From Flavobacteriales bacterium (GTDB lineage: Bacteria > Bacteroidota > Bacteroidia > Flavobacteriales_E > Vicingaceae), in the NCBI GenBank assembly GCA_018608405.1, contig JABAZP010000009.1:74451-127877 (forward strand): a stretch of DNA of 53,427 nt. The letters run 5' to 3'. A program made the translations under genes and the position numbers. The notes below the pieces were generated by a model, which was given only the letters and a program-made list of their open reading frames with translations, did no database searches and was not told the DNA's origin. Shown here piece after piece: positions 9,242-16,586 of the stretch (its first letter is position 1; every line of letters begins with the position of its first letter).

Positions 9242-9955
9242 ATGACCTCTGTAAGAACGACATACATTGCCCTGCTCCTTGTTTTTGTAAGCGCATGCAG
9301 CAGCACGAAGACAACTAGCAAAAAATCAGACCAGCAAGCTGTAGCTGTTGAAAGTCAATTCACTTATTTGGCCTTAGGCGATTCGTATACCATTGGAGAA
9401 ATGGTAGACCCACAACAAAGTTTTCCTTTTCAGTTGGCAAGCGCCCTTGCAGCAAAAACGGAATTAAACATCGCCACACCAAGAGTAATTGCAAAAACTG
9501 GCTGGCGAACCGACGAACTGCTCGATTCCATAACAGTGGTAAAAGAACAATACGACTTGGTCTCACTGTTAATTGGGGTGAACAATCAATACCAAGGAAA
9601 AGAGATTGATGTGTTTACCAAAGAGTTTAAACTACTACTTGAAAAAGCAATTGGTTTTTCGAAGACTGCCGAAAATGGAGTTTTTGTTTACAGTATACCT
9701 GACTACAGCGTAATGCCTTTTATGCGCGGGAAAGATGTAAAAAAGGTACGTGCAGAAATCAAAAACTACAATAGCATTTGTGCTGCTGTTGCTGAGAAAA
9801 TAGGAGTGAATTTCTACGACATTACGCCCATTTCTCAAAAGGTACAGTACGACAGCGGGTTAATTGCTGACGACAAGCTTCACCCAAGCGGTGCGATGTA
9901 TGGAATGTGGGTAAGTGAATATGTTGACCAAATCATTTCCAATCAATTACGCTAG
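9242..9955 (+). CDS. SGNH/GDSL-family hydrolase, lipoprotein
   Basis: This is a predicted lipid-anchored esterase or lipase of the SGNH superfamily. The start at 9242, one base after the porT stop, gives 237 residues with a signal and lipobox ending at C19 (FVSAC); a longer reading from 9188 would overlap porT and spoil the signal. The nucleophile is S48 in LALGDSYT, block III has GVNNQ, and the catalytic pair is D211/H214 in DKLHPSG. The substrate is unknown. Confidence 0.85.
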   Translation: MTSVRTTYIALLLVFVSACSSTKTTSKKSDQQAVAVESQFTYLALGDSYTIGEMVDPQQSFPFQLASALAAKTELNIATPRVIAKTGWRTDELLDSITVVKEQYDLVSLLIGVNNQYQGKEIDVFTKEFKLLLEKAIGFSKTAENGVFVYSIPDYSVMPFMRGKDVKKVRAEIKNYNSICAAVAEKIGVNFYDITPISQKVQYDSGLIADDKLHPSGAMYGMWVSEYVDQIISNQLR

Positions 9956-10010
9956 AACACAGCGCTAGTACTTGACTTTTTAAGCTTAAATGCTTAGTTT
10001 CGCAATCCTT

Positions 10011-11339
10011 ATGAAGCACAGTTCTACCATTTCTTTTTATACCCTCGGGTGTAAGCTTAACTTTTCTGAGACTTCAGGAATAGCAAGGCTTTTTGAAGAA
10101 AATGGCTATGCTCGAGTGGATTTTAAAGAAGGAGCCAACATTGTAGTGATTAACACCTGTTCGGTAACAGAGCAAGCCGATAAAAAATGTCGGCAAATCG
10201 TAAAACAAGCCCGCAACCTTTCTGCAGATTCATTTATTGCCGTAATTGGCTGTTATGCGCAATTGAAACCCAACGAAATTACTGCTATTGAAGGCGTAAA
10301 CATTGTATTGGGTGCGCAAGAAAAGTTCAACTTGTTGGAACACGTTCAAGCATGGGAAACAGAGCACTACGCCAACAAGGTGGTTGCTTCAGAAATCAAG
10401 TACGTGAAAGACTTTGTTCCCTCCTATTCGTTGGGAGACCGAACTAGATCCTTTTTAAAAGTACAAGACGGCTGCGATTACTTCTGCTCGTTCTGCACCA
10501 TTCCTCTGGCAAGAGGCAGAAGCAGAAGCAATACGGTAGAAGAAACCATGAAAACAGCCAAAGAACTAGAAGCTACGCAGGTAAAAGAAGTGGTGTTAAC
10601 GGGCGTGAACATTGGTGATTTTGGAAAAGGGACGGACGAGAGCTTTTTTGACTTGGTGCAAGAATTAGACGAGTTAGAAGGAATTGATCGTTTTAGAATT
10701 TCTTCCATTGAACCCAACCTACTTTCGAATGAAATCATTGATTTTGTAGCCCAATCAAAGCGATTTGCGCAACACTTTCACATTCCGTTACAATCTGGCT
10801 CTAATGAAATGCTACGAGCTATGAGAAGGCGGTATCACAGAGAATTATATGCAGACCGTGTAGCACGGATTAAAGGTCAAATGCCGAATGCATGTATTGG
10901 CGTTGACGTAATAGTTGGTTACCCCGGTGAAACGGAAGAGCTGTTTCAAGAAACGGTGCAGTTCTTAAAAGACTTGGATGTAGCGTATCTACATGTATTC
11001 TCTTATTCAGAACGAAACAACACGGTTGCGGTAAGAAGAACGGATACCATTCCGATGGAAATTAGAAGAAAACGCAGTAAGTTTTTACAGCAACTTTCAG
11101 AAAAGAAGAAAAGATTCTTCTACGAATCGCAATTAAATAAAGAATTTACTGTACTTTTCGAAGCACAGGAACAAAACGGTGAAATGTATGGTTTCACTGA
11201 GAATTACGTAAAGATAAAATCTGCGTACAATCCAGATTGGATTAACGAGTTAAAAACGGTAATTCCAACGCATGTAAATGCTGATGGTACGGTACATGCA
11301 GAAATATTAGTTGATAAATTAGCGCCGGTGATGGCGTAA
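10011..11339 (+). CDS. mtaB: tRNA t6A37 methylthiotransferase MtaB
   Basis: MtaB is a radical-SAM enzyme that adds a methylthio group to t6A at position 37 of tRNAs. The N-terminal UPF0004 domain carries cluster cysteines in TLGCKLN (C14), NTCSVT and IGCYAQ. The radical-SAM motif CxxxCxxC is C155, C159 and C162 (CDYFCSFC). A C-terminal TRAM-like stretch follows. I chose the ATG at 10011 (442 residues), since the earlier ATG at 9990 overlaps a promoter-like sequence and adds residues the family lacks. Confidence 0.92.
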   Translation: MKHSSTISFYTLGCKLNFSETSGIARLFEENGYARVDFKEGANIVVINTCSVTEQADKKCRQIVKQARNLSADSFIAVIGCYAQLKPNEITAIEGVNIVLGAQEKFNLLEHVQAWETEHYANKVVASEIKYVKDFVPSYSLGDRTRSFLKVQDGCDYFCSFCTIPLARGRSRSNTVEETMKTAKELEATQVKEVVLTGVNIGDFGKGTDESFFDLVQELDELEGIDRFRISSIEPNLLSNEIIDFVAQSKRFAQHFHIPLQSGSNEMLRAMRRRYHRELYADRVARIKGQMPNACIGVDVIVGYPGETEELFQETVQFLKDLDVAYLHVFSYSERNNTVAVRRTDTIPMEIRRKRSKFLQQLSEKKKRFFYESQLNKEFTVLFEAQEQNGEMYGFTENYVKIKSAYNPDWINELKTVIPTHVNADGTVHAEILVDKLAPVMA

Positions 11340-11353
11340 AAAAAACGAAAATT

Positions 11354-11602
11354 ATGGGAAGACCTTCCACGAAACCAAAGAAATTAAAAGATGGATTTTA
11401 CTTAGAAGTAAAAAACCAAGGAGCAAAATCTGGAATAAAGATTAGAAGAGATACACTCGAAGAAATGATGGTGGCAAAGAAAAACTTTGAACGCACCAAA
11501 GAGGTAAAAGTTTTGGGTGAAGTTATTGACGACACCTTTGTAAACGACAAGAAGAAGAAACGAAAAAAGAAAGCTGACAAGAAAGAAGAAACTGATAAGT
11601 AA
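11354..11602 (+). CDS. Small basic protein of unknown function
   Basis: I do not recognise a named family. The 82-residue protein begins MGRPSTKPKKLKDGFYLEVKN, has a compact middle (residues 15-60) and ends in a lysine-rich tail (KKKKRKKKADKKEE). The charge suggests a nucleic-acid or ribosome contact, which is inference. It starts 14 bases after the mtaB stop and is followed within 10 bases by a strong terminator, so it is probably the last gene of the mtaB transcript. Confidence 0.7.
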   Translation: MGRPSTKPKKLKDGFYLEVKNQGAKSGIKIRRDTLEEMMVAKKNFERTKEVKVLGEVIDDTFVNDKKKKRKKKADKKEETDK

Positions 11603-11611
11603 ATCAGTTGA

Positions 11612-11639
11612 AAGCCCCGCTAATGCGGGGCTTTTTTGT
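11612..11639 (+). terminator. Rho-independent terminator after the mtaB operon
   Basis: A perfect GC-rich hairpin (AAGCCCCGC, loop TAAT, GCGGGGCTT) is followed by a run of six T. It is the clearest terminator in the window and closes the plus-strand transcript. Confidence 0.92.
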
Positions 11640-11769
11640 TGGTAGAAAGTTGTGCTTCGATACGTGCAAAACCAAAACTAAAGCTACTTATTGTTCTTTT
11701 GAAACATAATTGTTTGAATTAATGATAGTGAATTGATGAACAATCTAATATTCTACAGTATTAAGTTTG
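11640..11769. other. Intergenic stretch without recognisable content
   Basis: This AT-rich stretch lies between the terminator and the AbiEii-like remnant. I see no open frame, promoter or repeat in it. Confidence 0.4.
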
Positions 11770-12120
11770 TTAAGTCCCATTTATTATTTCTTTTAGTAGC
11801 TGCATTATTTTTTTAAACCGATATTCCTGATTCTCATAAAATAGATTACCTAATATAGCTTCTTGCTTTACTGAGTCATTTAAGATATCCAAAAAGCACT
11901 CATTTAAGTATTTTTTTACTTCTTTGTCAGCAACTAATACCTGCTCCTTTATCGTAGAAGAGTAATTCAGTAAATAAACTAGGTCTTCAAAATCCTTGCT
12001 TGTTCTTGGGTCCTTGATACCTCTATTATAAAATGCAGTAAACTTTGTTGCCAAAAAGAAAGGCAACGAAAGGCATCTAATTACTATTTCATCCACCTGA
12101 ATTTCAATTAAATGTTCCAA
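11770..12120 (-). pseudogene. C-terminal remnant of an AbiEii-like nucleotidyltransferase
   Basis: The 116-residue frame begins at a TTG and contains FFLATKFTAFYNRG and DPRTSKDFEDLVYLLN. These correspond to the mid-to-C-terminal region of AbiEii/AbiGii-type nucleotidyltransferases (the LATK-AF-RG and DLEDI elements). The N-terminal catalytic part with GSxxxxD is missing: upstream in frame there is a stop after five codons. Intact members act as toxins with an AbiEi antitoxin; no antitoxin gene is adjacent here. I read it as a gene fragment; assignment to the family is moderate. Confidence 0.5.
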
Positions 12121-12212
12121 TCCTTTCGAAACTGCTCACAGCCTCCTTGGTATTTAGCTTCTATTATGGCTTTTGAAAAAATGAGGTTGGCAAGGTCGAG
12201 GTAGATGGGCAT
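12108..12212 (-). pseudogene. N-terminal fragment of an unidentified protein
   Basis: An ATG at 12212 opens a 34-codon frame encoding MPIYLDLANLIFSKAIIEAK and then KYQGGCEQFRKDW before a stop. It looks like the start of a real protein (ordered hydrophobic/charged pattern, GG-C-xx-F motif) cut off abruptly. I have an impression of an uncharacterised small Bacteroidota family but cannot name it. Its end overlaps the start of the AbiEii-like remnant in another frame, as expected if a deletion joined the head of one gene to the tail of another. Confidence 0.4.
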
Positions 12213-12280
12213 TTGTTGGGTTTGTTTGGGAGCACAAGTTCCACATGAAAGTGGAGAAAGTCAAGGGGGGATTTTTAAAG

Positions 12281-12356
12281 GTCATTGCGAGGAACGAAGC
12301 AATCTAGTATTTAGATTGCAAGATTGCTTCGCATTGGGTACAATGCTCGCAATGAC
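12281..12356. repeat. 76-bp imperfect palindromic repeat
   Basis: The outer arms GTCATTGCGAG (12281-12291) and CTCGCAATGAC (12346-12356) are perfect complements, and so are the inner arms CGAAGCAATCT (12295-12305) and AGATTGCTTCG (12321-12331). The whole can fold as a long hairpin. The sequence resembles a dispersed palindromic repeat with GTCATTGCGAGGAACGAAGC seen in many Bacteroidota and other genomes. It lies 48 bases beyond the stop of the HTTM gene, in non-coding DNA. Confidence 0.75.
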
Positions 12357-12403
12357 AGGATGGACCGATTACTTTGCCTCTAATGATGAAGCAAAAAGCC
12401 AAC

Positions 12404-13726
12404 TTATTTCTCCCCCCTCGTGACCCAACGATTTTCACTAAACTTGTTCCACTCCACTTTGGAAACGTCCACATTGGGATCGTAAAGGGGTTCACTAGCA
12501 TGGCCGTTTAAACTAACATTGCTCACCGCATAAATTCCATCGTAATCATCTTCTCCTTTAGCAGTTAAATCTTGTTTTAAGTGCTGAATGAAATACCAAA
12601 ACATATCTGGTCGGGTGGCAATGGCCCGCTGTTGCTTAGGCGTGAGGTAATCGTCTAAATTCACGTATTGGGTCTTCCCTGCTCGTTTTACTTTTATGCT
12701 TACATAACCAGCTTTGGAGCGCAGCATCATTCGCCATGACAAGCGATGTCCTTCTTCGGTCCACGTGACATTACCATCAAACAAGTGATGCCGAACAGGC
12801 AATACAATCATGAGTAACATAAATCCTGAAAAGGCCACTGTTTTTACCTTCTGAAATCGAGCGGAAACCGTTTCTTGTATTGCTGTAAAAGGTTCTTTAT
12901 GCTTAAAAAAGAGCTTCCGAATCACTTCTGGTTCAAAATAGAACAAACCAAAAGCAATTCCCATAAATGGAAAAATACCTACTTGAAAAACAATGGAATT
13001 AAACCCGTGAAAAACCAAGGAAGAAACAAAGGCCGCTTTTCGAGTGCGCTTCCACAACAAAGCTGGTCCAATGAGTAAGTCGAATATAATGCCTCCCCAA
13101 GCTACCAAATGTTGAAACCAAGATTGTACCAACAAAGAGCCAATTAGTGGATAGTCTGCTTTTTGGGTAAACCAAATTTTGATGGGAACAGCATCCACCC
13201 AATCGGGGTACATTTTGGCAACAGCTGAATAAAAGTAAACGATTAGTACGGTACCTTTAAAAATCCACAGGTGCCATTGGTAGCAGTAGTTTCGTTTCAA
13301 TTTAGGGTTATTCCGTGCGTCTAAAGCATGAGAACGATTGGCCGGCAGCAGGCAGAAGATCCAGGTGAGCAGCACCATTAAGTAATAGTGGTTGTTGTAG
13401 TGTGTTTTTTGCATGAAATACACCCCACTCCACATTACTGCGTAACCAATGGCGGCAACTCTGTATTTGTAGCCAAGCATCACCAACACGCCAAAAACGC
13501 CCATGAGCAGGAAATAATAGATCATTCCATTTCCAGGCAACGGGTGTAGAAAGTCAAAATCGAGGAAAGGAAAGTTCATTTTGGGTTCAATAAATGCCCG
13601 TCGCACCCAGCCAGTGAGGATGGCTCCCCAAGCTTCGCAGGTAATTAAGAAACCAAAAATGATTCGAAACAGTATTAACTGGCTGTTGTCAACCGGTTGA
13701 AATAAAAAGTTTCGAAGGGCTTTCAT
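12404..13726 (-). CDS. HTTM domain membrane protein (vitamin K-dependent carboxylase-like)
   Basis: This 440-residue protein has about eight hydrophobic helices in residues 15-290 followed by a soluble C-terminal part. The pattern (FRIIFGFLITCEAWG near the N-terminus, KTHYNNHYYLMVLLTWIF and YFYSAVAKMYPDWV later) fits HTTM proteins, the bacterial relatives of vitamin K-dependent gamma-glutamyl carboxylase. Whether it carboxylates protein glutamate is unknown. Its start directly abuts the stop of the upstream 3-hydroxyacyl-CoA dehydrogenase gene, so the two are likely cotranscribed. Confidence 0.85.
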   Translation of the reverse strand: MKALRNFLFQPVDNSQLILFRIIFGFLITCEAWGAILTGWVRRAFIEPKMNFPFLDFDFLHPLPGNGMIYYFLLMGVFGVLVMLGYKYRVAAIGYAVMWSGVYFMQKTHYNNHYYLMVLLTWIFCLLPANRSHALDARNNPKLKRNYCYQWHLWIFKGTVLIVYFYSAVAKMYPDWVDAVPIKIWFTQKADYPLIGSLLVQSWFQHLVAWGGIIFDLLIGPALLWKRTRKAAFVSSLVFHGFNSIVFQVGIFPFMGIAFGLFYFEPEVIRKLFFKHKEPFTAIQETVSARFQKVKTVAFSGFMLLMIVLPVRHHLFDGNVTWTEEGHRLSWRMMLRSKAGYVSIKVKRAGKTQYVNLDDYLTPKQQRAIATRPDMFWYFIQHLKQDLTAKGEDDYDGIYAVSNVSLNGHASEPLYDPNVDVSKVEWNKFSENRWVTRGEK

Positions 13727-14881
13727 TTAAAAGAAAGTAGAGTTGTTCTTGCCCAGTTTTCTTAAAATAGGACTGCAACGGTAGCGCTCCTCATGGTATT
13801 CATCAAATAACTCATCCATTACAGAAACACAGCACGGCAAACCTTTTTCATCTGCCCAAGCCAACAAGCCTTTTGGGTAGTTTACCCCGTTTTGCATGGC
13901 TAAATCAATGTCTTTAGCACAGGCAATGTTCACGTGTAAGGTATCGGCGGCTTCATTAATAAGCATGGCAACAATTCGGTTAACGATGTATTCCCCCAAT
14001 ACTTGATCTTTAATTGGCTCAGGATTAGTAGCTCCGTCAGCGTAGTTGTAGAATCCTCTCCCCGACTTTCTACCCAGGTAACCTGCTTCAGAAAGTCGCT
14101 TTTGAGTGAAGGAAGGTTTGTATCGACCGTCATAGTAAAAGGCCTTAAATACGGTTTCAGTTACAATGTAATTCACATCGTGCCCAATAAAATCCATTAA
14201 TTCAAAGGGTCCCATTCTAAAACCGCCCAATTCTCTCATGGCCCAATCAATGGTAGCCACATCGGCAGTTCCTTCTTCCACCATTTTAATGGCTTCGCTG
14301 TAAAACGGTCGAGCTACTTTGTTCACAATGAATCCTGGAGTATCTTTTACGGTAACCGTGACTTTCTTCCACGCATCAATTGTATTTTTTGTTTTTTCCA
14401 ACACTTCCGCAGAAGTCTGTACGGCAGGAATAATTTCTACCAACTTCATTAAGGGAGCAGGATTGAAAAAGTGCACGCCAATAAAGCGCTCAGGTTGCTG
14501 CAAACAGGCAGCTAACGAAGTAATGGACAAAGAAGAGGTATTGGACGCAATGATACAATCTTTGGAAACTAAGGCTTCTAAGGATTGAAACAGCTTGTGC
14601 TTAATTTCTAAATTTTCAACAATGGCTTCAATAACAAAGTCAGCGCCTTTTAAGGCATCTAACGTTGTAGAATATGTAATCCGTTCTTGAATCGCTTTGG
14701 CGCCATCGTCCGTTTGCCTTCCTTTCTCCACCAGGCGAGCCATCACTTTTGCTAAGGCTACTTTGCTTTTTTCTAAGGCACCTTCATTCAAGTCATACAA
14801 TACAACCTCGCAATTGGCCGTTGAAGCTACTTGTGCAATGCCACTGCCCATTGTTCCACATCCTATTACTCCTACTTTCAT
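13727..14881 (-). CDS. 3-hydroxyacyl-CoA dehydrogenase
   Basis: The enzyme oxidises 3-hydroxyacyl-CoA with NAD+ in beta-oxidation or phenylacetate-type degradation. I start it at the ATG at 14881 (384 residues), which puts the Rossmann motif GVIGCGTMGSGIAQV at the N-terminus; the 20 extra codons upstream look non-coding. The family motif HFFNPAPLMKLVEIIP is present, then the C-terminal helical domain from about residue 185 and a second partial 3HCDH C-domain from about 290. This longer form resembles PaaH/PaaC-type enzymes. A PaaG-like gene lies 1.7 kb away. Confidence 0.9.
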   Translation of the reverse strand: MKVGVIGCGTMGSGIAQVASTANCEVVLYDLNEGALEKSKVALAKVMARLVEKGRQTDDGAKAIQERITYSTTLDALKGADFVIEAIVENLEIKHKLFQSLEALVSKDCIIASNTSSLSITSLAACLQQPERFIGVHFFNPAPLMKLVEIIPAVQTSAEVLEKTKNTIDAWKKVTVTVKDTPGFIVNKVARPFYSEAIKMVEEGTADVATIDWAMRELGGFRMGPFELMDFIGHDVNYIVTETVFKAFYYDGRYKPSFTQKRLSEAGYLGRKSGRGFYNYADGATNPEPIKDQVLGEYIVNRIVAMLINEAADTLHVNIACAKDIDLAMQNGVNYPKGLLAWADEKGLPCCVSVMDELFDEYHEERYRCSPILRKLGKNNSTFF

Positions 14882-14958
14882 ATTCACATTTTTAAGTTTC
14901 GCGAAGATAAGTTGAAAGCCCTTCGTTTTCAAGAAATACAAGCAAAAAAATATTATTT

Positions 14959-14996
14959 AACTAATAAATTAGTTTTATAACTAAAAGTTTAGTTAT
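14959..14996 (+). promoter_or_regulatory. Twin operator palindromes of the BlaI-like regulator
   Basis: Two dyads lie just before the blaI-like gene: AACTAAT-AA-ATTAGTT (14959-14974) and ATAACTAAA-AG-TTTAGTTAT (14977-14996). Both arms are perfect and both contain ACTAA/TTAGT. Their centres are 20 bases apart, about two helical turns. The second dyad overlaps the promoter box TATATTTG (14994-15001), so binding would block transcription. The natural reading is autorepression by the BlaI-like protein. Confidence 0.75.
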
Positions 14997-15001
14997 ATTT
15001 G
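14994..15001 (+). promoter_or_regulatory. Promoter -7 box of the blaI-like gene (TATATTTG)
   Basis: TATATTTG matches TAnnTTTG exactly and ends 4 bases before the ATG at 15006. It overlaps the second operator palindrome. The spacing predicts a leaderless or nearly leaderless mRNA. Confidence 0.55.
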
Positions 15002-15005
15002 CTTC

Positions 15006-15359
15006 ATGCAAGAATTAACAAAAGCAGAAGAGCAAGTAATGCACGTATTGTGGAAGGTGAAAAAAGCATTCGTAAAAGAACTGCTCGCCGAAATGGACGA
15101 ACCCAAGCCGGCATATAATACTGTTTCTACCATTATTCGAATATTAGAAAAGAAAGGATTTGTCGGATTTACTGCCTTTGGAAAAACACACCAATACTAC
15201 CCTTTGGTGAGTAAAGAGGATTACAAAACACAAATTTCAAAGAGTCTAGTAAGCAAGTATTTTGAAGGTTCATTTGAAAATTTGGTTTCTTTTTTTGCCA
15301 AGAAAGAAGAGATTAATGTCGAAGAGCTCGATGCAATTCTTAAAACACTAAAAAAATAA
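15006..15359 (+). CDS. BlaI/MecI/CopY family transcriptional repressor
   Basis: The 117-residue protein has the winged-helix fold of BlaI/MecI repressors: LTKAEEQVMHVLWKV at the N-terminus, then KPAYNTVSTIIRILEKKGFV as recognition helix and wing, then a C-terminal dimerisation region (about 75-117). These repressors bind dyads near their own promoters and are removed by a partner M56 protease. The partner gene follows after 3 bases and two dyads lie upstream, so the whole switch is present. Confidence 0.92.
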   Translation: MQELTKAEEQVMHVLWKVKKAFVKELLAEMDEPKPAYNTVSTIIRILEKKGFVGFTAFGKTHQYYPLVSKEDYKTQISKSLVSKYFEGSFENLVSFFAKKEEINVEELDAILKTLKK

Positions 15360-15362
15360 GTT

Positions 15363-16229
15363 ATGGAAGCTACTGTGAACTATTTTATTGAAGCCAACCT
15401 TTACTTGGTGTCGCTGTGCTTGATTTACAAAGGGTTTATTCAACCTGCAAGAAACTACAAAATCGCTCGACCTTTTTTAATCGTGGGGACTGTCCTTTCC
15501 TTAGGGCTGCCTTTTCTTAGCCTTCCGACCATGAATATCAGTTCAGCTGAACTCAATCTTTCACACATATTGACTGAAGTCAGTATTTCCAATTCAGGAA
15601 CAACAAGCGATTCCATGTTAGCTCCTTTTAGCTGGATAAAAGTCATTTACGGCGCAGGAGTTTGCAGTCTATTACTGCTGTTTGTTCTTCAGCTTGTTCA
15701 GTTGCTAAACGTAAAGTCGAAAGCGACTAAAACCAATACTCATTTCGAATTGGAGCAAAGTACGGCGGCCTTTAGTTTCATGAATTGGATCTTCATTGGA
15801 TCTAGCTACTCGTCCGAAGAGAAGACCGTGCTATTGCGCCATGAACAAGTGCACGTAACAAGAAAGCACAGTTTAGATATTTTAATGTGTCAAGCCTTAA
15901 AGATTGTCTTTTGGGTGAATCCGGTTGTATATCAATTCAAAACACTTTTTCAAGAAATTCACGAATACGAAGCAGATGAGTTAAGCTGGCAAGAAAGCGA
16001 TAATTACTTGCAGCTGCTTATTCAGCAAAACTTCAGTCATTTTCCATCACTTACCAATCAATTTAAATCATCTCACTTAAAACTAAGAATTATGAGACTT
16101 AAAAATCAATTCACAAAAAAAATTACGCCAGCAAAAGTTGGACTAACCGTGGCTTTGTTCGCTACTACCTTCTTTATCAATCAAAACTTAAAAGCCAATG
16201 CGCCGCAAATGACAGTGGAGAAAGTTTAG
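15363..16229 (+). CDS. M56 family (BlaR1-like) membrane metallopeptidase, C-terminally shortened
   Basis: This protein is the sensor-protease partner of the BlaI-like repressor. Helices occur around residues 10-25, 37-55, 95-115 and 258-273. The zinc motif HEQVH is at residues 160-164, with the downstream ligand region HEYEAD (200-205), so the protease core looks active. The frame ends at a TAG at 16227-16229 after 288 residues. Beyond it the same frame continues with TonB-like residues, so the ancestral protein was longer. The last helix is followed by only about 15 residues, leaving little periplasmic sensor domain. Confidence 0.85.
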   Translation: MEATVNYFIEANLYLVSLCLIYKGFIQPARNYKIARPFLIVGTVLSLGLPFLSLPTMNISSAELNLSHILTEVSISNSGTTSDSMLAPFSWIKVIYGAGVCSLLLLFVLQLVQLLNVKSKATKTNTHFELEQSTAAFSFMNWIFIGSSYSSEEKTVLLRHEQVHVTRKHSLDILMCQALKIVFWVNPVVYQFKTLFQEIHEYEADELSWQESDNYLQLLIQQNFSHFPSLTNQFKSSHLKLRIMRLKNQFTKKITPAKVGLTVALFATTFFINQNLKANAPQMTVEKV

Positions 16230-16364
16230 CAAACTGAAGTTGACAAGGCAGCTGAATTTCCAGGTGGTCAAGCAGCTATGCTAGAGTTTATTGGTGGTCA
16301 TCTTGTTTACCCTAAATCCATGAAAGAACAAGGTATTGAGGGTAAAGGTGTTAAACCAACATAA
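16230..16364 (+). pseudogene. Truncated TonB-like C-terminal tail in frame with the M56 gene
   Basis: Directly after the TAG of the M56 gene, 44 sense codons remain open in the same frame and encode AAEFPGGQAAMLEFIGGHLV and YPKSMKEQGIEGKG. This is the start of a TonB C-terminal domain as often fused to M56 proteins in Bacteroidota. After GIEGKG the expected strands are absent and a TAA follows, so the domain is cut by both a nonsense codon and a deletion. Readthrough is possible in principle but would give only half a domain. Confidence 0.7.
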
Positions 16365-16586
16365 AAATTTAAAAAAATGAATTTATATCAAGTTTAATTT
16401 AAACTACACAATACAGAAATATCTGCATCGATATCAATAAGTTCAATGTCATTTCGCAAACACCAAGTACCTAGATTTGTTAATTAAATGAAACTAATTA
16501 TAAACTTTCGGGAACTTTTGTTTACTAATTTACGTCTTAATGGTTAGCAAATACTTATTAACCAATTTAGCTTAGACTGCCCGACT
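16365..16586. other. Intergenic region, probably decayed
   Basis: About 220 AT-rich bases follow the broken TonB tail. I see no open frame of note, hairpin terminator or promoter. It may be the remains of the deleted end of the M56 gene. Confidence 0.35.

Noticed and set aside
12205..12423. Plus-strand frame of 72 residues across the palindromic repeat
   Set aside because: It is translation of the repeat (the HCEERSNL-type artefact seen in many genomes) and not a gene.
13928..13943. Possible parS site (TGTTCACGTGTAAG)
   Set aside because: Only the CACGTG core and a few flanking bases match; it lies inside the dehydrogenase coding region and lacks the palindrome.
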